8,503 nt of DNA from Deltaproteobacteria bacterium UBA2385. Its GTDB lineage: Bacteria > Myxococcota_A > UBA796 > UBA2385. Under the pieces are notes generated by a model. The model was not told where the DNA came from and made no database searches. It saw nothing but the letters and a program-made list of their open reading frames with translations. The DNA lies in the NCBI GenBank assembly GCA_002343455.1, contig DDSR01000246.1, positions 7,526 to 16,028 of the forward strand, read 5' to 3'. Made by a program: the position numbers and the translations under genes. Below are positions 1 to 5,915 of the stretch, piece by piece (within the stretch, counting starts at the first letter, position 1; every line of letters starts with the position of its first letter).

Positions 1-45
1 GCCCCCGTCTCCGAAGCCCCCGTCGCCGAAGCCCCCATCGCCTCC
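1..45. repeat. 15-bp tandem repeat inside the lipoprotein gene, three copies at the window edge
   Basis: Three consecutive 15-base units are visible on the plus strand (1-15, 16-30, 31-45), each beginning GCCCCCRTC. The third is degenerate. On the coding (minus) strand they encode GDGGF-like pentapeptides. The array may continue to the left, so copy number is unknown. Confidence 0.7.
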
Positions 46-120
46 GTCCGTGCTCCCGGTGTCGTCGGATCCCTTGTCCCCGCAGGCGAGGATCAGGCTG
101 AGCAAGAGCGCGAGCGTCAT
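1..120 (-). CDS. Gly/Asp-rich lipoprotein, N-terminal fragment (runs off left edge)
   Basis: Only the first 40 codons are in the window. The minus-strand ATG is at 120-118, with a GGGAGG-type ribosome binding site a few bases upstream (about 125-130). The protein begins with a short hydrophobic signal ending in LILAC, so Cys13 is a plausible lipidation site after signal peptidase II cleavage. An Asp/Gly/Ser/Thr-rich stretch follows, then a GDGGF-type repeat of five residues. This is the usual layout of a lipoprotein whose flexible linker tethers a domain to the membrane, but the domain lies outside the window, so function cannot be stated. It is the last visible member of a probable three-gene minus-strand operon, starting 24 bases after the stop of the membrane-protein gene. 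The signal lacks a basic N-terminal residue, which is a mild weakness. Confidence 0.72.
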   Translation of the reverse strand, partial: MTLALLLSLILACGDKGSDDTGSTDGGDGGFGDGGFGDGG

Positions 121-144
121 ACGGCCTCCCGGGGCAACGGTAGC

Positions 145-1002
145 CTAGGTCCGCGGGACCTGCGGCTGAAGTGGAGGTGAGGGGGAGATCCCTCGTCGGG
201 TCAACCAGATGGCGGCCGGGAGGCTCAGGCCCAGGGCCGCGCAGAGCCAGGCCAGCCCGTTCCCGGCCAGGGGCCCCAGGGCCGGCACGAGGACGCTGGC
301 CGCCAGCGCATAGACCGCCACGCTGGCCGAGCCGAGCATCATCGGCCCCACCGCGCCTGTCGGCACCGCCTCGCCCTGCGAGATCCAGAGCGAGACCATC
401 GTCGTGGTGAAGATCGCCGGGAAGACGCTGGCCAGCCCGGCCAGCAGCGGGTGACCGGTCGAGGCGATCAGGACCGCGCCCCCGACCGCGAGGGCGGCCA
501 GCGCGCCGCGGGCCAGGAGGGTGAGGGGACCCACATGGCGGAGGCCCTTCGGGGCGGGCCAGGGCTGAAGGCAGGCGCGCAGGCCCAGGGCCAGGATGGC
601 CAGGGTGGTGAGCATGGCCAGGGGCAGCAGGGGGAGCCTGGCCTGGGTCCATATGGAGCCGCTGAGCACCACCAGGACCGCCCCGGCCAGCCAGCCCAGC
701 AGCGCGCCGCCCAGCACCAGGGGCAGCCGCGGCGCCGAGGGCGGGAGCAGCGGCGGGAGCAGCCGCCACAGCAGCAGGTAGCCTGCGTTCAGCAGCATCC
801 CCGCGGGCACCGCCAGCATCGCCTGCTGGTACTCAGCCGTCGAGGCGCTGCCCGCCGCGATGCCCAGGCTGGCCGGCACGATCGTCGTCGGGATGCTGCC
901 CAGCACCCCGCCCAGGCGCCCGCCCCAGCGCTCGATCGCCAGCGTCGCGCCGATGGCGACGAGGCCAGCGAAGAGGGCGGAGAGCAAGGCGGTGAGGGGC
1001 AC
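145..1002 (-). CDS. Polytopic membrane protein with internal duplication (about 9 TM), function unknown
   Basis: A 285-residue integral membrane protein I do not recognise. Hydrophobic segments fall at about 4-23, 31-50, 59-79, 93-113, 122-142, 162-181, 188-207, 215-238 and 247-267. The first four and last four match with a nearly constant offset of about 154-158 residues. For example, a Gly-rich segment containing SIP at 36-38 pairs with SVFP at 192-195, and both are followed by Thr-rich stretches. One central helix separates the repeats, so the halves would have opposite orientation, a design common in transporters. The open frame extends much further upstream, but that part is an Arg/Gly/Pro-rich shadow of the next gene. 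The GTG at 1002-1000 is the first start after that gene's stop and immediately precedes the hydrophobic sequence. No good Shine-Dalgarno is visible, so translational coupling is possible. A transport role is inference only. Confidence 0.75.
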   Translation of the reverse strand: MPLTALLSALFAGLVAIGATLAIERWGGRLGGVLGSIPTTIVPASLGIAAGSASTAEYQQAMLAVPAGMLLNAGYLLLWRLLPPLLPPSAPRLPLVLGGALLGWLAGAVLVVLSGSIWTQARLPLLPLAMLTTLAILALGLRACLQPWPAPKGLRHVGPLTLLARGALAALAVGGAVLIASTGHPLLAGLASVFPAIFTTTMVSLWISQGEAVPTGAVGPMMLGSASVAVYALAASVLVPALGPLAGNGLAWLCAALGLSLPAAIWLTRRGISPSPPLQPQVPRT

Positions 1003-1040
1003 AGGAGGGATTATCCCGGCCCACCGGGAGTGCGCTCCGC

Positions 1041-1727
1041 TCAGACCACCTCCACCACCTCGGCCTCCTGCACGACGGGCAGCTCTCGCAGCAGCAGGCC
1101 GGCCCCGACCAGCAGCGGCAGGGCCTCGTCGTCGGCGGCGCCGAAGGTCGCGTTCAGGCTCAGCAGCGCCATCGCCAGGCCCACCGGCGCGCTCAGCTTC
1201 GCCGCCGTGGCCGCCCCAGCCCGGACCGTCAGGAAGACGGGGCCCAGCTTGGGCACCAGGGGGACCAGGTCCCAGACCGGGCCGCGCGTCCAGGAGAGCA
1301 GCTTCCAGGAGGCGATGCGCGTCGCGGCCGCCCCCGTCCCGGCGAACAGCCCGCTGATGGCGGCGCCATGCCCTCGCGCCAGCCTCGCCCGCAGCTCGGG
1401 GTCCAGCTCGCTCGTCGACTTCACCCTCCCCGCGGGCAGCACGCTGGCGGTCAGCGCCTCCAGCCGGGCCCAGCCGTCGCCTTCGGGCAGGCGGCGGTCC
1501 AGCTTGCGGGCGACCCGGTCGACGATGCGGTCCAGGCTGTCGGGCAGCAGGGCCTGCCCCAAGGGAGTGTGGGTGCGCCACCACAAGGCGGCGCTGAGCT
1601 GCTGGGCGAGGCCGCGGGCGTCGGCCTCGGCCTGCGGCTCGAGCCCGGCGGCGACCAGGACGGCGCAGAGGTCGTCGGGCTCAGCGAGGGCGAGGCGGGC
1701 GGTGAGCTGGTCGCGGCTGATGGCCAT
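1041..1727 (-). CDS. Hypothetical protein with hydrophobic C-terminal half
   Basis: A 228-residue protein of unknown function. The start chosen is the ATG at 1727-1725 (MAISRDQL), which has GGAG about 7 bases upstream. An in-frame ATG nine codons further upstream gives only an Arg/Pro-rich extension and is less likely. Residues 1 to about 95 look like a soluble helical region, with a WWRTHTPLGQALLP segment and acidic/basic alternation. The second half has several Ala/Gly/Leu-rich hydrophobic stretches (around HGAAISGLFAG, GPVFLTVRAG, APVGLAMALL and LPLLVGAGLLL) that could be membrane-associated or amphipathic helices. The extreme C-terminus is Glu/Val-rich. It is the first gene of the minus-strand set, 38 bases upstream of the duplicated membrane protein, so the two may work together. 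The layout loosely recalls YaaW-type proteins, but I cannot assert homology by eye. Confidence 0.7.
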   Translation of the reverse strand: MAISRDQLTARLALAEPDDLCAVLVAAGLEPQAEADARGLAQQLSAALWWRTHTPLGQALLPDSLDRIVDRVARKLDRRLPEGDGWARLEALTASVLPAGRVKSTSELDPELRARLARGHGAAISGLFAGTGAAATRIASWKLLSWTRGPVWDLVPLVPKLGPVFLTVRAGAATAAKLSAPVGLAMALLSLNATFGAADDEALPLLVGAGLLLRELPVVQEAEVVEVV

Positions 1728-1798
1728 GGGAGGCTCCGGTCGGGGACGGGTCAACGCGCTACGTCGGTTGGACCCCCTTTACTGCGCAGAGGTTCCCC
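1728..1798. promoter_or_regulatory. Divergent intergenic region with imperfect inverted repeat
   Basis: This gap separates the minus-strand hypothetical gene from the plus-strand methyltransferase, so it should carry promoters for both. I see no convincing -35/-10 pair. It contains an imperfect dyad: GGGTCAAC at 1748-1755 and GTTGGACCC at 1767-1775, complementary except for one bulged base, around an 11-base spacer. This could be an operator or a leader hairpin. AGAGG at 1788-1792 is the ribosome binding site for the plus-strand gene. Confidence 0.4.
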
Positions 1799-1801
1799 CT
1801 G
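1788..1801 (+). promoter_or_regulatory. Ribosome binding site that supports a CTG start codon
   Basis: AGAGG at 1788-1792, then six bases, then CTG at 1799-1801 followed by AAG CTC CGC. Spacing is normal for a Shine-Dalgarno. No standard start codon exists in this frame between the upstream stop (1718-1720) and position 2054. Confidence 0.55.
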
Positions 1802-2881
1802 AAGCTCCGCGACGCCCTCGCCCAGGCCCTGCCCCGCTTCCCCCTGCGGCCCGCCTGGCCCGCCTGGCTGGCCGCCCGTCGGGCCCTCGCTCGCGCCGGC
1901 GGGCAGCGGGCCCTCGTCCGCGATCGGGCCGCCATCGAGCGGGCGCTGGACGCCGAGGTCCAGCCCGACGACCCCCGCATCGCCCGCCTGAAGGCCGCCC
2001 TGCGCGACCCCGACGCGGTCGAGGAGGTCGAGGCCCTGCTGCTGGAGCTGGGCGTGCAGGAGGCGACTGAGCCGGTGCGCCTGGACCTCGCGGGCTGGCC
2101 GGCCGCCCTCGGCCCCGAGCTGCTCGCCGCGCTCAGCGGGCAGGACACCTCCCCCCCGTGGACCCTGCCCCCCGCTCGGGCCGCCGAGCTGGTGGCCGCC
2201 CTCGACGGCATGCGCCTGGCCGGCTCCCGCCTGGAGCTGCACCCCCAGCTGCCGCCGGGCACGCGGCTGCCTCGGGTGCATCTCGACCGCAGCCGCCGCG
2301 ACGGGGGCCGCGCCTGGCTGCCCTTCCTCGACGAGGAAGGCCGCTACTCGCTCAGCTCGCGAGAGCTGGCCGCCGAGCAGGCGGCGCACTTCCCCGGCCC
2401 GACCGTCGTCGACGCCTTCTGCGGCTGCGGCGGAGACAGCATCGCCCTGGCTCGACGGGGCCTGCGGGTCCTCGCCATCGAGCTGGACCCCGCCCGCCTC
2501 GCCCTGGCCCGCCGCAACGCCGCCGCCCTCGGCGTCGAGCTGGACCTCCGCCAGGGGGACGCCCGGGCCCTGCTGCCCACGCTGCCCGCCGGCTCGGGCC
2601 TCTTCCTCGACCCCCCCTGGGGTGGGCCCGGCGCCCAGGAGCGGCCCTGCGACTGGGGCACGCTGGTCGGCATCGCCCCTGAGCAGCTCGCCGGCTTTGA
2701 CCCCCTGGTGCTGAAGGCCCCGCGCTCCTTTGACCTCTCCAGCCTGCCCCCGGGCCGGTCCTGGACCTGGATGGCCCACCTGGGACCGCCCGAGGCCTCC
2801 GGCCGGCGCGGGGTGCTGGCCCTGAGCATCGTAGGAAGGTGCTTTCAACGCCGGGGTTCCGCCGCTCCCCAGCCAGGGTAG
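1799..2881 (+). CDS. SAM-dependent methyltransferase, TGS1-like (RNA cap guanine-N2 MTase fold), probable CTG start
   Basis: A predicted 360-residue class I methyltransferase. Motif I is [12 protein letters not shown] (Asp205 to Ser214) with the ribose-binding acid at Glu228 in AIELD. Motif IV is DPPWGGP at 271-277. The DAFCGxGG and PPWGGP pair is characteristic of trimethylguanosine synthase-type enzymes (Methyltransf_15 family), whose Trp stacks on the guanine substrate. The bacterial substrate is unknown, and an RNA guanine is an inference. The N-terminal about 190 residues are Arg/Ala/Leu-rich and unrecognised. Between the in-frame TGA at 1718-1720 and the GTG at 2054 there is no ATG, GTG or TTG, yet codons from 1799 show the same strong G/C third-position bias and sensible protein sequence. 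CTG at 1799 is preceded by AGAGG with a six-base spacer, so I take it as the start. A GTG start at 2054 would give 275 residues. Confidence 0.75.
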   Translation: MKLRDALAQALPRFPLRPAWPAWLAARRALARAGGQRALVRDRAAIERALDAEVQPDDPRIARLKAALRDPDAVEEVEALLLELGVQEATEPVRLDLAGWPAALGPELLAALSGQDTSPPWTLPPARAAELVAALDGMRLAGSRLELHPQLPPGTRLPRVHLDRSRRDGGRAWLPFLDEEGRYSLSSRELAAEQAAHFPGPTVVDAFCGCGGDSIALARRGLRVLAIELDPARLALARRNAAALGVELDLRQGDARALLPTLPAGSGLFLDPPWGGPGAQERPCDWGTLVGIAPEQLAGFDPLVLKAPRSFDLSSLPPGRSWTWMAHLGPPEASGRRGVLALSIVGRCFQRRGSAAPQPG

Positions 2882-2970
2882 GGCGACAGGATCGAGGGTC
2901 CCCGGCTCGCGTGAGCGCCGCCGCTCGATTAACGGACCTGTCCATTGAAGTCCTCCCACCCGGAGCTCCC
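2882..2970 (+). promoter_or_regulatory. nirK upstream region: candidate operator dyad and two competing small hairpins
   Basis: This 89-base gap lies between the methyltransferase and nirK. At 2929-2948 there is an imperfect dyad centred on GGAC-CT-GTCC (2934-2943), with outer bases A2931, A2932 and T2929 pairing with T2946, T2945 and A2948 (7 of 9 half-site positions). It ends 22 bases before the nirK ATG, so a bound regulator could block transcription or initiation. I see no exact FNR/NnrR consensus. Upstream, GCTC at 2905-2908 can pair with GAGC at 2913-2916, or GAGCG at 2913-2917 can pair with CGCTC at 2922-2926. No T-tract follows, so a terminator is doubtful. GGAG at 2962-2965 is the ribosome binding site for nirK. 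Confidence 0.4.
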
Positions 2971-4479
2971 ATGTCCATCCTCCCGCTGCTCGCCATGGTC
3001 GGCCTCGTCGGCTGCGCAGATTCCCCTCCCACCGCCGCGCCCACGACCTCCCCGACGGCCTCGACCGAGTCCACGACGACCGGGGGAAGCGCCAAGGGCG
3101 ACCTGGGCCCGCCCCAGGGCGAGCCCATCCAGGCCATCCTGACCGACCACCCCCAGGTGCCGCCGCCGACCAACCGCAGCCAGCCCGCCAAGGTGGTCGT
3201 CAAGCTGGAGGTCGTGGAGAAGGTGATGCCCATCTCCGAGGGCGTCGACTACACCTTCTGGACCTTCGGCGGCGACGTGCCGGGCGACTTCATCCGCGTG
3301 CGGCAGGGGGACACGGTCGAGTTCCACCTGCAGAACCACCCCGACAACAAGATGCCGCACAACATCGATCTGCACGCGGTCACCGGGCCGGGTGGCGGGG
3401 CGGCCTCCACCTTCACTGCCCCCGGGCACGCCTCGCAGTTCACCTTCAAGGCCCTCAACGCCGGGCTGTACGTCTACCACTGCGCCACCGCACCCGTCGG
3501 CATGCACATCGCCAACGGAATGTACGGCCTGATCCTGGTCGAGCCGCCCGAGGGCCTGCCCCCGGTCGATCGGGAGTACTACGTGATGCAGGGCGACTTC
3601 TACACCGTCGGCAAGTACCGCGAGAAGGGCCTGCAGCCCTTCGACATGCAGAAGGCGATCGAAGAGAACGCCAGCTATGTCCTGTTCAACGGCTCCGAGG
3701 GCTCCCTGGTCGGCGACAAGGCCATCACCGCCAAGGTCGGCGAGACCGTGCGACTGTACGTGGGCAACGGCGGCCCCAACCTCGTCTCCAGCTTCCATGT
3801 GATCGGAGAGATCTTCGACAAGGTCTTCTACGAGGGCGGCAGCTTCTCGCAGGAGAACGTCCAGACCACCCTCATCCCCGCGGGCGGCTCGGCGATCGTC
3901 GAGTTCCGGGTCGAGGCGCCGGGCACCTACGTCCTGGTCGACCACAGCATCTTCCGCGCCTTCAACAAGGGGGCGCTGGGCATGCTCAAGGTCGAGGGCG
4001 GCGACGACCTGGCCGTCTACTCCGGGAAGGAGGTCGACAGCGTCTACCTCGCCGACAAGGCGGCGCCCGGCGGCGCGGTCGCCACCGCGACGGCCGAGCA
4101 GAGCAGCGGCACCCTCAGCGCGCCGGCGCAGATCGCCGCGGGCCAGGCGCTGTACGCCGGGACCTGCTCGACCTGCCACCAGGCCAACGGCGCCGGCCTG
4201 GAGGGGGTCTTCCCGCCCCTGGCGGCCTCGGACTACCTCAACGCGGACAAGACCCGGGCCATCGCGGTGGTCGTCAACGGCCTCAGCGGCCCGGTGACGG
4301 TCAACGGCAAGGACTACAGCTCCGTCATGCCCCCGATGAGCAACCTCAACGACGACGAGATCGCCAACATCCTGACCTACGTCTACTCGGCCTGGGGCAA
4401 CTCCGGCCAGGTGGTGCAGGCGGCCGAGGTGGCCCAGGTGAGGGCGACGACCACGGCGCCTCCGGGAGCGGCCCACTGA
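2971..4479 (+). CDS. nirK: Copper-containing nitrite reductase (NO-forming) fused to cytochrome c, lipoprotein
   Basis: Reduces nitrite to nitric oxide outside the cytoplasmic membrane. It has 502 residues. The start has GGAG upstream and gives a short signal ending LVGC (Cys15), so it is probably lipid-anchored, followed by a Thr/Pro/Ser-rich linker to about residue 45. Two cupredoxin domains span about 70-380. Type 1 copper ligands are His130, Cys171, His179 and Met184. Type 2 copper ligands are His135, His170 and His325, with catalytic Asp133 and His276. The Cys-to-His spacing of 8, in [16 protein letters not shown], matches the class II/AniA-type loop rather than the longer class I loop. 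A class I cytochrome c domain covers about 390-480, with heme motif CSTCH (399-403) and probable axial Met453. Such three-domain enzymes (as in Ralstonia pickettii) use the fused heme to deliver electrons to copper. It heads a nirK-nirV-SCO operon. All key residues are present. Confidence 0.96.
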   Translation: MSILPLLAMVGLVGCADSPPTAAPTTSPTASTESTTTGGSAKGDLGPPQGEPIQAILTDHPQVPPPTNRSQPAKVVVKLEVVEKVMPISEGVDYTFWTFGGDVPGDFIRVRQGDTVEFHLQNHPDNKMPHNIDLHAVTGPGGGAASTFTAPGHASQFTFKALNAGLYVYHCATAPVGMHIANGMYGLILVEPPEGLPPVDREYYVMQGDFYTVGKYREKGLQPFDMQKAIEENASYVLFNGSEGSLVGDKAITAKVGETVRLYVGNGGPNLVSSFHVIGEIFDKVFYEGGSFSQENVQTTLIPAGGSAIVEFRVEAPGTYVLVDHSIFRAFNKGALGMLKVEGGDDLAVYSGKEVDSVYLADKAAPGGAVATATAEQSSGTLSAPAQIAAGQALYAGTCSTCHQANGAGLEGVFPPLAASDYLNADKTRAIAVVVNGLSGPVTVNGKDYSSVMPPMSNLNDDEIANILTYVYSAWGNSGQVVQAAEVAQVRATTTAPPGAAH

Positions 4480-5234
4480 TGCAGGTCCTCGCGCTCCTGC
4501 TGCTCGGCCTCTCCCCGCCTGCGGGCGCGCAGGAGCGGGTGGCGGTCGGGGGCGGCCTGCATCGGCGCTTCTATCCCTCCAGCGAGGGCCGGACCGAGGT
4601 CCAGGTGGCCCCCTTCACCATGGACGCGACCCCGGTGACGGTGGCCCGGTACCAGGCCTTCGTCCAGGCTCATCCGACCTGGCAGAAGGGCGCCCCCAAG
4701 GCGCTCTTCGCCGACGCCGGCTACCTCGCCTCCTGGGCCGGGCCCGCCGACCCGGGCAGCCTCGATCGGCAGCGCCCGGTCACCGAGCTGAGCTGGTTCG
4801 CCGCGCGGGCCTACTGCCAGGCGCAGGGCGGCGATCTGCCCACGGTCGACCAGTGGGAGCACGCGGCGGACGCCACCGCCGACGCGCCGACCGGGGCCCG
4901 CAGCGACCCCCAGACCCTTCAGCGCGTCCTGGCCTGGTACGGCGAGGGGCCTGGGGTCGGGCTCCGGCCGGTCGCCCAGGAGCCGCCCAACCACTGGGGT
5001 CTGTACGATATGGTCGGCCTGGTCTGGGAGTGGACCGTCGACTTCAACAGCCTGCTGATCGCCGCCGACGTGCGCGAGTCGGGAGAGGGCGAGGATCTGC
5101 GCTTCTGTGGCGCCGGGGCCGTCTCGGCCACCGACGTCGAGGACTACGCCTCCTTCATGCGCTTCGCCATGCGCAGCTCGATGCAGGCGTCCTACACCAC
5201 ACACAACGTGGGCTTCCGATGCGTCTATCCATGA
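4479..5234 (+). CDS. nirV: NirV-like protein, SUMF1/formylglycine-generating-enzyme fold, exported
   Basis: A 251-residue protein of the SUMF1/FGE-sulfatase fold. Hallmarks are PVTVARYQAF near residue 50, TELSWFAARAYC (Cys113), DLPTVDQWEHAA, GLYDMVGLVWEWTVD and the C-terminal HNVGFRCV. An N-terminal hydrophobic stretch ending near AGAQE (about residues 17-19) looks like a signal peptidase I site, so it should be periplasmic. Proteins of this fold encoded beside nirK are called NirV (known from Rhodobacter sphaeroides). Their role in nitrite reduction is not settled. Cysteines are at 113, 210 and 248. The closely spaced Cys pair that makes formylglycine in true FGEs is not evident: where human FGE has SYCYRYR this protein has DYASFMR. 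Formylglycine synthesis is therefore unlikely. The ATG overlaps the nirK TGA by one base (TGATG), indicating translational coupling. Confidence 0.88.
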   Translation: MQVLALLLLGLSPPAGAQERVAVGGGLHRRFYPSSEGRTEVQVAPFTMDATPVTVARYQAFVQAHPTWQKGAPKALFADAGYLASWAGPADPGSLDRQRPVTELSWFAARAYCQAQGGDLPTVDQWEHAADATADAPTGARSDPQTLQRVLAWYGEGPGVGLRPVAQEPPNHWGLYDMVGLVWEWTVDFNSLLIAADVRESGEGEDLRFCGAGAVSATDVEDYASFMRFAMRSSMQASYTTHNVGFRCVYP

Positions 5235-5806
5235 TCCCGCTCCTGGCCTCCCTGTGGGCCTGCTCGACGCCTCAGCCCGAGCCCATCCCGCCCCCCGCGG
5301 AGGTGGACCTCGCCCGCCTCCCGGGAGCGTCCCTCTACCAGCTCAGCGCCCCGCTGCTGGACCAGCACGGGCGGCAGGTCCCGCTCTCTGTCTTCGCCGG
5401 GCAGCCTGTGCTGGTCTCGATGTTCTACGCCTCGTGCACCTCGGCCTGTCCGATGCTGGTCAACGATGTCCGCAAGCTCGAAGCCCTGCTCAGCGAGGAC
5501 GAGCGCGCGCAGGTTCGGGTCCTGCTGATCAGCCTCGATCCCGCCTCGGACACGCCCGCGGTGCTGGCCGAGGCCGCCGCCCGGTACGGGGTCGACGCGG
5601 ACCGCTGGCTGCTCACCTCGCCCCCGCCCGCCGAGGTGCGGACCATCGCCGCGGCCCTGGGCATCGCCTACCAGGCCATCGAGAACGGGGAGTTCCACCA
5701 CTCCTCGCGGGTCACCCTCCTCGACGCGCAAGGCGTGCCCAAGGCCACCGCCGAGGGGCTGGGCAAGCCTCCCGACGCGCTGCTCGAGGCCCTACGCGTC
5801 CTTTGA
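5219..5806 (+). CDS. SCO1/SenC/PrrC-family copper chaperone lipoprotein
   Basis: A 195-residue thioredoxin-fold protein of the SCO family, which bind copper and help assemble copper centres. The family signature CTSACP has Cys73 and Cys77, and the third ligand is His161 in EFHHSS, in the place of the conserved His before Ser/Thr. The sequence between them (VLLISLDPASDTP) is typical of the family. I chose the ATG at 5219 because it puts Arg2 before the hydrophobic signal (MRLSMIPLLASLWAC, lipobox Cys15). The alternative ATG at 5231, four codons later, overlaps the nirV stop as ATGA but has no basic residue. Neither has a strong Shine-Dalgarno, so coupling to nirV is likely. Its place in the operon points to metallation of NirK, although SCO proteins also serve cytochrome oxidase or act as thiol reductases. 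Confidence 0.9.
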   Translation: MRLSMIPLLASLWACSTPQPEPIPPPAEVDLARLPGASLYQLSAPLLDQHGRQVPLSVFAGQPVLVSMFYASCTSACPMLVNDVRKLEALLSEDERAQVRVLLISLDPASDTPAVLAEAAARYGVDADRWLLTSPPPAEVRTIAAALGIAYQAIENGEFHHSSRVTLLDAQGVPKATAEGLGKPPDALLEALRVL

Positions 5807-5847
5807 GGGGGACGAAGGCCGGTCTTCCAGGGGTCCTGTCGGTTTCA

Positions 5848-5864
5848 GCGGCTCGATGAGCCGC
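5848..5864. promoter_or_regulatory. Perfect 7-bp inverted repeat between SCO and AAA+ genes
   Basis: GCGGCTC (5848-5854) and GAGCCGC (5858-5864) are exact reverse complements around a GAT spacer. The site lies 42 bases after the SCO stop and 49 bases before the ATPase start. It could be a hairpin ending the nir transcript or an operator. It is not followed by a T-run, so it is not a clear intrinsic terminator. Confidence 0.4.
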
Positions 5865-5900
5865 GCTTCACCTCCCCAAGGCGGTAGAGTAATGCTCCCC

Positions 5901-5915
5901 GAGGAGCCCCCGATG
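5901..5915 (+). promoter_or_regulatory. Ribosome binding site fixing the AAA+ gene start
   Basis: GAGGAG at 5901-5906 precedes ATG at 5913 by six bases. Two earlier in-frame ATGs (5856, inside the inverted repeat, and 5892) lack comparable sites, so 5913 is preferred. Confidence 0.6.

Noticed and set aside
1003..1584. Upstream extension of the membrane-protein frame
   Set aside because: The extension is Arg/Gly/Pro-rich, lies antiparallel in no other useful sense and overlaps the hypothetical gene at 1041-1727 in another frame of the same strand. It is a high-GC shadow.
451..2070. Long plus-strand open frame
   Set aside because: Gln/Arg/Gly/Pro-rich low-complexity translation, antisense to two better-supported genes and out of frame with the methyltransferase.
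1751..2959. Minus-strand open frame opposite the methyltransferase
   Set aside because: Gly/Gln/Ala-rich with no motifs, while the plus strand carries clear SAM-binding and catalytic motifs.
2839..2970. Earlier in-frame start for nirK at 2839
   Set aside because: It would overlap the methyltransferase end and place an Arg/Ser-rich segment ahead of a good lipoprotein signal. ATG 2971 has its own Shine-Dalgarno.
2929..4476. Minus-strand open frame opposite nirK
   Set aside because: nirK has every copper and heme ligand in order, and the antisense frame has no recognisable motif.
2971..4479. Multicopper oxidase instead of nitrite reductase
   Set aside because: There are two cupredoxin domains with the NirK-specific Asp133/His276 pair and a single type 1 site. 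The trinuclear-cluster His-X-His motifs of laccase-like oxidases are absent.
5848..5875. Intrinsic terminator after the SCO gene
   Set aside because: The stem is good but is followed by GCTTCACC rather than a T-run, so I list it only as an inverted repeat.
5867..5890. Sigma-70-like promoter (TTCACC and TAGAGT) before the AAA+ gene
   Set aside because: The spacing between the two hexamers is only 12 bases, too short for a typical promoter.
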